From an uncultured Phycisphaerae bacterium (GTDB lineage Bacteria > Planctomycetota > Phycisphaerae > Sedimentisphaerales > Anaerohalosphaeraceae), in the NCBI GenBank assembly GCA_937995495.1, contig CALKKA010000060.1, positions 1-12,977 on the forward strand: DNA of 12,977 bases, given 5' to 3'. This document shows positions 1 to 7,909 of this stretch, piece after piece. The notes under the pieces were generated by a model, which ran no database searches, was not told the DNA's origin, and saw only the letters and a list, made by a program, of their open reading frames with translations. A program made the translations under genes and the position numbers. The stretch's first letter is position 1; each line of letters begins with the position of its first letter.

Positions 1-6
1 AAAGCA

Positions 7-843
7 TTACTGTGCCAGTGCACGCATGACTTGCTGTGCGATGAATTGGCCCATATACTCATAGCCTTCATCTTCAAAGTGGCAGTTTTGAGGGTACTGA
101 TAATCTTCCAGAATAGGCAATACTTCAGTGTGAAGGTCCGCAACAGGGATCTGATGAGCCAGAGCAACCTCCAGTCCAATAGGATTTAATCTTTCGATAG
201 AACCTTCAACGTATTCCAGTGCCCCTGGCGGAACCGGCGTCGTTGTCACCCACAGCAATTTTGCGTTTGTGTGTTGGAGCCGGGCGATGATCGTCTCCAG
301 GTTCTTTCGGTACACATCACTTGAAGTATTACGGTCATGGATGCCGAAGTTAAAGACGATCAGGTCCCATGGCCCGTTCCCCAGCCAAAGATCTAATTTT
401 TCAAGTCCTCTTGAAGTCGGCCCGCAATTTTCAGGCGCGCGATGGACATTGACTTTGCCGGCCAGTGCATGGCGAACGGGAAGCGTATAACCCCGGGAAA
501 TCGAATCGCCGATAATTAGGATCCGAGGCAAAGACGGATCATCCTTCACATAATCCCATGCCTGTTCTTCGCCGGCGATCCTTTTTTTAAGGTATCGTGG
601 ATAATAAAAGCTGCCCAGGTTTTCTTTCAATATAATTTCCCAGGCTAAATGTTCCTCAGACAGAGTCGCATCGTCAGTGGGGTCGTATGTTTCAGGTTTC
701 GCATTATCGGTGGCAGCTTTCAGTGTCTTTTCATCACTGGGTTCATGTCTAAAACCGCTGTTATCAGGGTTGGAGATGCAACTTGAAAACAGGCAAGACA
801 AAACAGTAAGTATCGATATAAGCATTAAACGTTTTAGCATCAT
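7..843 (-). CDS. SGNH/GDSL hydrolase lipoprotein, probable carbohydrate esterase
   Basis: 278 residues. The N-terminus is a lipoprotein signal peptide with F-S-S-C (Cys22), followed by a polar linker of about 80 residues. The SGNH domain starts near 106: I-I-G-D-S-I-S-R-G-Y-T (110-120) holds the nucleophile Ser114, the block II Gly lies in C-G-P-T-S-R-G-L (140-147), block III reads F-N-F-G-I-H-D (164-170), and C-H-F-E-D-E-G (254-260) supplies the catalytic His255. The classical block III G-x-N-D and block V D-x-x-H are altered (G-I-H-D and Q-N-C-H). From memory, this form is usual in SGNH lipoproteins of sugar-degrading clusters in Planctomycetota and relatives. The likely role is removal of acetyl or other acyl groups from a glycan outside the cytoplasmic membrane, complementing the exported hydrolases. 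GAGGA lies five bases before the first of two adjacent ATGs, supporting 843 as the start. It is the last gene seen; the operon may continue beyond the left edge. Confidence 0.87.
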   Translation of the reverse strand: MMLKRLMLISILTVLSCLFSSCISNPDNSGFRHEPSDEKTLKAATDNAKPETYDPTDDATLSEEHLAWEIILKENLGSFYYPRYLKKRIAGEEQAWDYVKDDPSLPRILIIGDSISRGYTLPVRHALAGKVNVHRAPENCGPTSRGLEKLDLWLGNGPWDLIVFNFGIHDRNTSSDVYRKNLETIIARLQHTNAKLLWVTTTPVPPGALEYVEGSIERLNPIGLEVALAHQIPVADLHTEVLPILEDYQYPQNCHFEDEGYEYMGQFIAQQVMRALAQ

Positions 844-848
844 GTTTT

Positions 849-853
849 TCCTC
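849..853 (-). promoter_or_regulatory. Ribosome binding site of the SGNH hydrolase gene
   Basis: GAGGA lies five bases before the ATG at 843, in the 41-base AT-rich gap after the symporter gene. The spacing favours the first of the two adjacent ATGs. Confidence 0.65.
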
Positions 854-884
854 GTTTTTTTAATTCATATTTTAAATTAATGCA

Positions 885-3065
885 TTAACTGCCGAGTGTC
901 GCCAGGGTATACATGAATAGGCCGATAAGAACGATAGCAGCCATCACGATGATAAATCCTTTCCAATCCATCCAGTTCCATTTCCGAATGTACCAGTGAC
1001 TGTTCGGAAAAAGCTTGGTATGGTCAAAACGGCGGGGGTTCTCAAAAGTCAAGGCAATTTCCTTGGCGTCCTGGTCATGATCAGGGTTCACGGGTGTAAG
1101 GAGTTTACCATAAAACCGGTCGAGCGTTTCTTGATCAACCGGCTTTGTCAAATAACCCAGGATAAAAATAGCACCGAAGGGGAAGATGAGTTTAAACAGA
1201 AGGCTAATGCATTCATTGGTTGAGATCGCATTGTTGGCAAGATCCATTCCGCACAGCTGCATGAGATAAAGCTCCGTACGAAACAGCCCTGCACCGTAGG
1301 CCTTTCCATCGCTGTCCTCTTTGATCCCCGACGTCCAGAAAACGGATTTTGCAGGCGGCTGAAAAGTCTGTTCAAACGCATTGCCCTCTCTAAGAGGCAG
1401 CGGCCTGTCTTGTGAGGCTTTTCCCGCTTCATTCAGCATGTCCCAGTGTGCGATGAGCTTTTGCCGTTGTTGAACATCCTGGGTTTTAGCTTGATAGGTC
1501 TTGACGATCGCCGGCGGTTGAACCTCCAGATGGAGATTCGGATTGTATTTAACCACAGGGATCAAAGTAACAATCAGAGGAATGACAATTGTTAATAATA
1601 TAGAGATGCCCATGGAAACCCACGCGCCGGCCAGGTTGGTTTTACGCCATAGAAAGGTCATCAGGATACAGGGCCCCATGGTTCCATTGATCATGATCAT
1701 GTATTTTAACATCTCGAACAGGTTGTCCGAGTTCATGGCAACCAGGACAGCGCCGATGATATAGACTAACCCGAAAACCCGACCGGCTTTGAGGAAATGA
1801 GATTCATCTTTATTCTTGCCGACTAACGGGCGGTAGATGTTCTGTGTCAAGAGTCCCGAGACAACCAGCATATGTGCATCGGCGGTACTCATCAAAGCCG
1901 CCAAAAGACTGGAGACCATCAGTCCGACAAGTCCGATGGGCAAAAGATTTTTTGTCGCAACTCCCCATAGCAGATCCGGGTCTTTGGTTTGGCTTCCATA
2001 AAGCACCAGAATGAATAAGGCCAGGATCGACCAGATTACGGTGCATGTGCGTTTAAGGATCATACCGTTGAGCGACCCTTCACGGGCGGCTTCTTCGCTT
2101 TTGGCCGCCGCGCATACCACAAGCGCATTAGCAAAGGCAATACTGCCGATGGAGCCTAAAATTGAAAGCAATATGATATATTGCCATGTAAATCCTGCCA
2201 GTTTAGGAGAACCGAAAAGTTCCAGCATAGAAGCAGGCAGCGTTTTGTGAACCGCCTGAAACGGCCCGATCAAGCCGGAGGTTCCAAAAGTAGAATTTAA
2301 CTGAGCCATGGCAAACGGGAACAACATGACAGTCAAAACCAGAATAAAGATGCTCTGGATCGCATCGGTCCAGACCGCTGCTTCAAGCCCGCCTCCGATA
2401 GCATAAAGAACGATAAATGCTGCCAGAAAGATGATCAGGATATTTCTGTTAAGATAACTGAAGCGCTCCCGCGGAGCCTGCCTTCTCAAGCTGGTTAATT
2501 CTTCAGACGCTTCAACAGAAAGCAATTCTGCCGGCTTCTTCTCCAGTTCTTTGATTCGCATCGCTTTTTGATATTCCACTTTCTCAGCGGCGGTATAAGC
2601 AGATTGCTCTTTAAAGGCGATTCCTTCGGCGGTTTTACTCAAGGAGTAAAACCCCATGCCGCCCACCAAGATAAAAAGCGACGCCTGCGCGACCGCATAA
2701 AGCATGCCCAAATATGTGCTGTTGAAACGTTCGTGCAGCAAAGTGCCGGTTGTCATGACCCGGCTGCGGCGAAACCATAGCGGAGTAAACCAGGCAAGCG
2801 GCAGGGTAAACAATCCGGAGAATACCGAAAAGAAAACGCCCGCTAATCCTTTCTGGCCGACAATGGAAGAGGAGGTAACGGCGGTTTCGGAACTGGTGGC
2901 CTGACCAAAGTTCAAAAACGTCTGTAGAAAGCGTCCGAAACTTCTGCCTCCCAGAAAGAAGTCCTCCTGGTTTTTGATCTTTAGCATGGCCCTGTAGCCA
3001 ATGTAGAGCATGGCTGCGAAGTAAGCGATAATAACGAGGATGTCTACAATATGGAATCCAAACAT
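885..3065 (-). CDS. Sodium:solute symporter (SSS family), probable sugar importer
   Basis: 726 residues with about 13-14 predicted hydrophobic helices. SSS features include the N-terminal helix followed by D-F-F-L-G-G-R-S (35-42), E-A-A-V-W-T-D-A-I-Q (228-237) and L-L-A-A-L-M-S-T-A-D-A (387-397), where Ser393 and Thr394 lie where the family binds sodium. The family couples sodium entry to uptake of sugars, amino acids, organic acids or vitamins; between a glycoside phosphorylase gene and a hydrolase gene, a sugar or oligosaccharide is the reasonable inference. Two polar insertions stand out: a charged stretch at about 144-207, and about 100 residues at 505-610 that include P-P-A-K-S-V-F-W. 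A similar late insertion is, from memory, usual in this subgroup of related bacteria. A final helix (702-722) follows a cytoplasmic-type loop. The ATG has AAGGAA five bases upstream. The family is certain; the substrate is unknown. Confidence 0.92.
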   Translation of the reverse strand: MFGFHIVDILVIIAYFAAMLYIGYRAMLKIKNQEDFFLGGRSFGRFLQTFLNFGQATSSETAVTSSSIVGQKGLAGVFFSVFSGLFTLPLAWFTPLWFRRSRVMTTGTLLHERFNSTYLGMLYAVAQASLFILVGGMGFYSLSKTAEGIAFKEQSAYTAAEKVEYQKAMRIKELEKKPAELLSVEASEELTSLRRQAPRERFSYLNRNILIIFLAAFIVLYAIGGGLEAAVWTDAIQSIFILVLTVMLFPFAMAQLNSTFGTSGLIGPFQAVHKTLPASMLELFGSPKLAGFTWQYIILLSILGSIGSIAFANALVVCAAAKSEEAAREGSLNGMILKRTCTVIWSILALFILVLYGSQTKDPDLLWGVATKNLLPIGLVGLMVSSLLAALMSTADAHMLVVSGLLTQNIYRPLVGKNKDESHFLKAGRVFGLVYIIGAVLVAMNSDNLFEMLKYMIMINGTMGPCILMTFLWRKTNLAGAWVSMGISILLTIVIPLIVTLIPVVKYNPNLHLEVQPPAIVKTYQAKTQDVQQRQKLIAHWDMLNEAGKASQDRPLPLREGNAFEQTFQPPAKSVFWTSGIKEDSDGKAYGAGLFRTELYLMQLCGMDLANNAISTNECISLLFKLIFPFGAIFILGYLTKPVDQETLDRFYGKLLTPVNPDHDQDAKEIALTFENPRRFDHTKLFPNSHWYIRKWNWMDWKGFIIVMAAIVLIGLFMYTLATLGS

Positions 3066-3136
3066 TAGTATTCCTTTTTCATCATGAGTTTATCAAGGGT
3101 TAATGATCATTAGGTCTTTGCGGGATTCTTCATTAG
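3063..3136 (-). other. Intergenic leader with three tiny reading frames
   Basis: The gap between the phosphorylase stop and the symporter start (3066-3136) holds three consecutive short frames on the minus strand: MKNPAKT (from 3133), MIINP (from 3110) and MMKKEY (from 3085). The first ends in TAATG, whose ATG opens the second. The third ends in TAATG, whose ATG at 3065 is the symporter start. The symporter's Shine-Dalgarno sequence AAGGAA (3071-3076, five bases before the ATG) lies inside the third frame. This could favour reinitiation or coupling from the upstream gene, or be coincidence in a short AT-rich gap. Confidence 0.4.
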
Positions 3137-5422
3137 TTACTCCAAGGTCACCTCAACAACAAAATCACCATTCTCTTCCCATGGCAGAACATCGCCCTGG
3201 AACGTTTTCCCATTGACGATCATTTCTCGGATTGTGTTGCAGGGGCCTGGATTGATTTGTTCATAGGATATCTGATAGTTGGCTCCGCGGAACTTCTTTG
3301 TAACCGAACAGCTTTTCCAGTCCGGAGGCAAACAGGGATTCAGGCGCAGTCCCCCCATTTCAGGCTGAAGCCCAAAGACATAAAAACCGATATCCTTCAG
3401 GAACCAGGCGCCACTGCCGGTGCGCCAGCTTTGCCCGGGCCTGGCATAACGGTAAGATGCGTCTTTGGAATAATAGGAGTTGCACAGAATGTAGGGCTCA
3501 GCCTTCTTTTCTACCCATTTATCATTATCGGGAAGTATTTTCTCAATATCTTCCTGTACTGTTTCATTGCGTTTCAAAATACAATCCGCTGCCATTTTCC
3601 ATGTACAGGCATGGAGATAGGCGCTGCTGTTCTCATGCACGCCGGGAAGCTTTTGCGTCGTGATCCCGATGTCATTGCGGTAGTAGGTGTAGGGCGGCCA
3701 GATCATGACGGCCCCAAGGTCCGTCACCAGGTATTTTTCCACGGCATCCATGGCCATGGCACCCTTGCCATCGGTGTCAACTCCGGCCATGACCGCCCAC
3801 GCCTGGTGAATGAGGTGTATCTTGCCTTCGTCGCACTCGTGGGAACCGATCTTTTTTCCGTCATCAGTATAGTCTGCCATGTAATAGTCCCCGTCCCAGC
3901 CATGTCGATCAATGATCTCCCGCATTTCGTCGGCGCGTGTGTCGGCGCGTTCCGCGTCCTGCGGGCAGCCCTTCAGGCGGGCGATTTCAGCGAACTGTCG
4001 ATTGGCCAGGAACCAGGCGATGGACAGCCAGACGCTCATTCCCTTGCCCTTAAGCCCCGCCAGGTTTATGCAGTCGTTCCAGTCGCCACCATGGAGCCTC
4101 ACAAGGCCGAGTTCACCCCGGTCGCCCCAAAGGGAGTCGACCGAACGTTTGACATGCGTATAGACCGAGGCGCAGGTTCCGTCATTGAAGGGCACTGGTT
4201 GATCCAGGACAGAGAGATCGCCGATCTCCTTGAGCAGATGATAGATGTTGAATGTGATCCACACGGTGTTGTCGGCATACCCTCGATCCTGAACACGGCC
4301 ATCCAGGAAAGTACGAGGCGCAAAGCCATTGCTGTATTGATAGGAGAGTATGCGCTTGGCACGCTCCCAGGCAAGACTGGGGTTGACGATGCCCAGGCAT
4401 TCGCAGTCGCAATTGGTATCTCTGAACCCATTGTGGCGGACCCGCGCCCAGCGGCTGCCCAGACTGGCCTGGTGCTTCAGAAAGCCGTTGAAAAGATTGT
4501 TCAGGCCCTCATCCGGGGTGTCGATTGTAATGCCGTCAATATCTGAAGCGAGCTTGGAAAGGGTCGCATCGAACTCTTTTTGCACCGCATCGCCAGTGAA
4601 AAACCTGTTCCTCAATTCAGGGATCTCATCTGTATCAACGGTGACCCCTGCGATAAAATGAAGTTCGATGTCTTCGCCGGCTTCCAGTTCGATGGTGTTT
4701 TCTAATGCAAAGCACATCTTCTCCGCGTAGCAGTCACTATTTTGGCATCCGCCTTTTTCAACCGCTTCCGGTCGGCACTCATCGGAATAAGGACCAATAA
4801 ATGCATCGTTTCTCGCGTCATAGCCGCTGATATCTGAACGGCTTGTCAGAAAACCGTAGATCGGCACCTCATCACTGCCGCCAAAGGCACCGTAATTCAT
4901 GCCGATGAGCGCATGTTTCTTTTGATCATAATCAGCTGATCCCATTTCATAGCCCTGCGGTCTGAAGAACCCGTCAAGGGCTGTTTTAACATAAGCAATA
5001 GCCTTGAGTTGACAGCCAGCCTCACGTTTATTTTTGATTTTCAACGTCCATATCTCGCATTGTTCCTCGCGCGGAACAAAGACTCGGAATTTGGTTTCGA
5101 CAGCCTTGTAGTCCAGCTTAATTTCAGTATACCCGATTCCATGGGTACATTGATAATTGCTGTAGCCTCTGTTAATGGGAAGGGCATTCGCGGTCCAGAA
5201 TTCATTCTCTTCGCTGTCGATCAGGTACAGCTGGCGGTTGATGAGCAACTGGGCGCGTCGCCCCATGTCGTCCTGGGCGAAACCCTCACCGTAGCCAACC
5301 TGGGATATAAAAGTGATGTACCGGTCATTCCACAGGTAATTGTACCAGTGGCGAGGCGTCGCTGGATCTGTGATGACATACTGATGCCCACCGTTGTTAA
5401 AATATCCATATTCCTTTTTCAT
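3137..5422 (-). CDS. Cytoplasmic GH94-like beta-glycoside phosphorylase
   Basis: 761 residues, near the usual GH94 length, without a signal peptide, so cytoplasmic. The start is the ATG at 5422, preceded by GGAAAG and matching the family's usual Y-G-Y-F beginning; the frame's TTG at 5434 adds only four residues. An N-terminal beta-sandwich (about 1-290) leads to an (alpha/alpha)6 barrel. Seen there are N-G-F-R-D-T (331-336), the catalytic motif G-G-D-W-N-D (445-450) whose last Asp is the expected proton donor, V-H-E-N-S-S-A-Y-L-H-A (595-605), and W-R-T-G-S-G-A-W (666-673). His604 and Thr668 fall where GH94 enzymes bind phosphate, favouring a phosphorylase over a hydrolase. The family splits cellobiose, cellodextrin, chitobiose, laminaribiose or related sugars, giving a sugar 1-phosphate. 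The donor and acceptor sugars cannot be told here. A C-x-C-x-C loop (338-342) after the F-R-D-T motif is unusual. The gene sits just before the symporter gene, consistent with import followed by phosphorolysis. Confidence 0.87.
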   Translation of the reverse strand: MKKEYGYFNNGGHQYVITDPATPRHWYNYLWNDRYITFISQVGYGEGFAQDDMGRRAQLLINRQLYLIDSEENEFWTANALPINRGYSNYQCTHGIGYTEIKLDYKAVETKFRVFVPREEQCEIWTLKIKNKREAGCQLKAIAYVKTALDGFFRPQGYEMGSADYDQKKHALIGMNYGAFGGSDEVPIYGFLTSRSDISGYDARNDAFIGPYSDECRPEAVEKGGCQNSDCYAEKMCFALENTIELEAGEDIELHFIAGVTVDTDEIPELRNRFFTGDAVQKEFDATLSKLASDIDGITIDTPDEGLNNLFNGFLKHQASLGSRWARVRHNGFRDTNCDCECLGIVNPSLAWERAKRILSYQYSNGFAPRTFLDGRVQDRGYADNTVWITFNIYHLLKEIGDLSVLDQPVPFNDGTCASVYTHVKRSVDSLWGDRGELGLVRLHGGDWNDCINLAGLKGKGMSVWLSIAWFLANRQFAEIARLKGCPQDAERADTRADEMREIIDRHGWDGDYYMADYTDDGKKIGSHECDEGKIHLIHQAWAVMAGVDTDGKGAMAMDAVEKYLVTDLGAVMIWPPYTYYRNDIGITTQKLPGVHENSSAYLHACTWKMAADCILKRNETVQEDIEKILPDNDKWVEKKAEPYILCNSYYSKDASYRYARPGQSWRTGSGAWFLKDIGFYVFGLQPEMGGLRLNPCLPPDWKSCSVTKKFRGANYQISYEQINPGPCNTIREMIVNGKTFQGDVLPWEENGDFVVEVTLE

Positions 5423-5426
5423 GGTT

Positions 5427-5432
5427 CTTTCC
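5427..5432 (-). promoter_or_regulatory. Ribosome binding site deciding the GH94-like start
   Basis: GGAAAG ends four bases before the ATG at 5422. It overlaps the alternative TTG at 5434, which itself has no upstream ribosome binding site, so the ATG is the likelier start. Confidence 0.6.
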
Positions 5433-5451
5433 AAAATAGATTATTCATTCT

Positions 5452-5477
5452 TGGGACACGGTCAAAAATCGTTCCCA
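5452..5477 (-). promoter_or_regulatory. Imperfect inverted repeat before the phosphorylase gene
   Basis: In the 89-base gap between the GH95-like and GH94-like genes, the minus strand reads TGGGAACG, a nine-base loop, then CGTGTCCCA. This pairs as an eight-base-pair stem with one bulged G. It is not followed by a T-run, so it does not look like a terminator. A TTGACC lies within it, with only a poor -10 candidate (TAATCT, 16 bases on). It could be an operator with a weak internal promoter, an mRNA processing or stability hairpin, or chance. Confidence 0.35.
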
Positions 5478-5511
5478 TTTGTTGTTTTAGTCTTTCCAAC
5501 AGGCATCGCTA

Positions 5512-7875
5512 TTATATCTTATTGAGTTTCACAGCAGGCATTTTTTGTGATGAACCAGGTTTTGCTGTAAGCAATACGGCCTCCTCTTTTTTTAAGTCGA
5601 TTCTCCACCGCTTTTGATTCGACGGACCCGTGATCGGTTCGACTGAAACAGGGCGGCTGGAGTGAACCGAGAACGCATCCATATCGGTCTGGATAACACA
5701 GGGCATCCCGGCCAGGCTTTTTATCGAGATCCATTGAGTTTTGCCTTGCTTTCTCTCGGCAGAGACCAGAAAGGCGCCTTCGGTACGAAGGTTGGCGAAC
5801 ACGACGTCGTTCCAGGCCTGTGGCGTGGCGGGAAAGATTCGAATGACATCGGCCCAACTTTGCAGCATCATATAATTGATGGATTCGACGGCTGAAAGCG
5901 GGGTTTCGATGACGGGACCACCGCCTTCCATATACATGCTGTTGGGTTGAAGAGTGTTGGCACGGTAGAACTGCTGCAGCTTCTCATACGCCTTTTCCGC
6001 ATCACCCAGCGTGGCGTACATGGCACTGGCGCCGGTAAGGGAATAGCCTTGAAGGGCTTGGGGCTTGCTTTGCCAATGATCGACCGAAGTTTGAATAAGC
6101 GTTCGCGCTTCCGGCCCCTGATCAGGATGGATCGTGTGCAAAGGGTAGATCGCCAGCAGATGGGAATAGTGCCGATGCGAGAAGTTATAATCCTCCTCCG
6201 CACCGATCTTCAGCCCATATGGGCCAATGGGAAGGGGGCTTACACGCTGCAGCGCATCTTTCCACTTGATACGGTCAGGATCTTCAAGTCCAAACCGCCT
6301 GTCCAGGTCCAGCAGCGTATTCAATCCCCATCTGAATAACTGGTGTGAATAGTTGGTGTCCTTTAAAGGGCCGAGTTTGCCGGTGCTTGCGGATCGAAAA
6401 TTATATTCCGGCGAGACCATGGGCGGCAGATGGATCATCCCGTTGGGATCCACATCCATGACATTGAAATAGTACTGGATATTGGCTTTTAAAATTGGAA
6501 ACAGGTTTCTGGCGACCTGTTCATCCATGCTGTATTTCCAGTATCGCCAATAGTTGTGAAGGACCCAGGTCAGGTTCCCCAGCTCAAAGGTCTCTCCACC
6601 CTGGGCGTAATAAGTGGACACGCGGGCGTGGGTGATGGCATTGGGGTCTTCTGGGGTTTGTAGAGAACCGCTGTCAAAGAAATGATCGATTGCCGTGATC
6701 ATGGACCGTCCGACGTCCATCCGATTGCCGCCAAAGGTCGGGAAATAGGACAGTTGGATATTAAGATTCCACCAGGTGCCCGGCCAGCCGCACTGCGTAA
6801 AATAAGGCCCCATATTATCGATCAGGATCGGCAGGTCCGCCCGGGATGCGCCGCCGAATTTGTATATCTGAAGCCAGTAGAACTGTTCACTGCGTGGGTC
6901 GTCAGGGAGGGCCACATACGCCTGACTCAGGTAGTCATGCCACCATTGGCGATGCCGCTTCGTGAGTGTTTCTAAACCTTCGGCTTGAGCCGTTTTTACA
7001 GATGAAACCGCTTCTTGGACAGCAGCCCGAACATCCTGACGGCGGGGAAGGTTCCTTTGATAAGACTTGCCCACGCTCAGATAAAAGATCCGATGGTTCT
7101 CAGAGACCCGTTCCGTGAAAAAAGCGGTGGCATGGGCCCCCTTGACCGTTAAGGGTTGTACGACAATGTCCAGACCGTCGACCTTATCCCAATAGGGCTT
7201 GGGAGGAAGCTGGTCAGCAGGAATTGTATTTGGATCTGTACCGGTATGAACAATCCGAGGGCTGATGCCCCATTCTGGTCGCATGTGGATATCCAATTCA
7301 GCGTGCCCTTCGGTGCGGGTTTCAATGACCAGGACATTGCTTTCTCGTTCCAGGAAGGAACGCCACCGGATGAGACCTTCCGCTGTCTGGACGGTACCGG
7401 TGGCCTCGGCATGATAGAGATGAAGTCTCATATCGGCCTTCTGGACAGGCTGATGGGTGGATAGGCCGACCTTGCCGATAGGCACCCGCGGGATCGACCA
7501 GTCAACCTCGTCAAGGTAGTATTCGGCCGCCACATCGGTCCGTCCCAGTTCCCATCCCAGGGTCCAGGGTTCATTCTGAGTTTTATAGATGCAGGCCCCC
7601 ATCAGCCCGTTGCCCAGAAACGCAGAGTTGCCCCAATCGTCACCCATCGCTTCCCAGACCAGATCTTGGCGGTCCAAAAACGCTTCCCAGTCAATGGGGG
7701 GAAAAAGCGGGTCGGTGAAATCGGTGGTAGAGCAGTTGCGTATGGGCACCGGTTTCTCAAGGCCCGGGACACTCTTAGCATAAAGGGTATTGCTGAAAGT
7801 CAGGCCGATCATTGCCGCTAAGATCAAAGTGCTGATGTCATTGATTGAGATTGCTCTGCCATACATACAAGACAT
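5512..7875 (-). CDS. Exported GH95-like glycoside hydrolase (alpha-L-fucosidase family)
   Basis: 787 residues. A hydrophobic stretch (about 15-30) followed by L-Y-A-K suggests a Sec signal peptide and periplasmic or secreted location. GH95 landmarks appear in order: the N-terminal L-G-N-G-L-M-G-A (87-94), W-W-N-L-N-I-Q-L-S-Y-F-P (368-379) matching the family's N-x-N site, V-S-P-E-Y-N-F (487-493) carrying the likely general-acid Glu490, H-R-H-Y-S-H-L-L-A-I-Y-P (567-578), and a C-terminal beta domain with L-R-T-E-G-A-F (696-702). GH95 enzymes are inverting alpha-L-fucosidases or alpha-L-galactosidases. The usual Q-I-D-G-N-F-G segment reads V-I-E-T-P-L-S (655-661), so the expected aspartate is a glutamate here. 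Substrate specificity is therefore uncertain. The start is weakly supported: ATG 7875 has no good Shine-Dalgarno sequence, and ATG 7866 with GGA nine bases upstream is a real alternative. Domain assignment is strong; activity is inferred. Confidence 0.85.
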   Translation of the reverse strand: MSCMYGRAISINDISTLILAAMIGLTFSNTLYAKSVPGLEKPVPIRNCSTTDFTDPLFPPIDWEAFLDRQDLVWEAMGDDWGNSAFLGNGLMGACIYKTQNEPWTLGWELGRTDVAAEYYLDEVDWSIPRVPIGKVGLSTHQPVQKADMRLHLYHAEATGTVQTAEGLIRWRSFLERESNVLVIETRTEGHAELDIHMRPEWGISPRIVHTGTDPNTIPADQLPPKPYWDKVDGLDIVVQPLTVKGAHATAFFTERVSENHRIFYLSVGKSYQRNLPRRQDVRAAVQEAVSSVKTAQAEGLETLTKRHRQWWHDYLSQAYVALPDDPRSEQFYWLQIYKFGGASRADLPILIDNMGPYFTQCGWPGTWWNLNIQLSYFPTFGGNRMDVGRSMITAIDHFFDSGSLQTPEDPNAITHARVSTYYAQGGETFELGNLTWVLHNYWRYWKYSMDEQVARNLFPILKANIQYYFNVMDVDPNGMIHLPPMVSPEYNFRSASTGKLGPLKDTNYSHQLFRWGLNTLLDLDRRFGLEDPDRIKWKDALQRVSPLPIGPYGLKIGAEEDYNFSHRHYSHLLAIYPLHTIHPDQGPEARTLIQTSVDHWQSKPQALQGYSLTGASAMYATLGDAEKAYEKLQQFYRANTLQPNSMYMEGGGPVIETPLSAVESINYMMLQSWADVIRIFPATPQAWNDVVFANLRTEGAFLVSAERKQGKTQWISIKSLAGMPCVIQTDMDAFSVHSSRPVSVEPITGPSNQKRWRIDLKKEEAVLLTAKPGSSQKMPAVKLNKI

Positions 7876-7909
7876 TCCAATACGTCATGCCGAATGAATG
7901 CGATCTTAA

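Noticed and set aside
860..880. Six-base AT-only inverted repeat between the symporter and SGNH genes as a terminator
   Set aside because: The stem has no G-C pair, and on the coding strand it is followed by an A-run rather than a T-run.
3257..4546. A 429-codon open frame on the plus strand
   Set aside because: It lies wholly antisense to the GH94-like gene, whose motifs are clear. Its product has no recognisable domain, and I see no convincing ribosome binding site or start context. It is a shadow of codon bias.
5009..5617. A 202-codon plus-strand frame spanning the gap before the phosphorylase gene
   Set aside because: It runs antisense to the ends of two well-supported genes and its product shows no family features.
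7838..7888. 16-codon frame overlapping the GH95-like start in another phase
   Set aside because: No ribosome binding site and no sign of coding. It arises from ATG-rich sequence around the start, though it does add to the uncertainty about how that gene is initiated.
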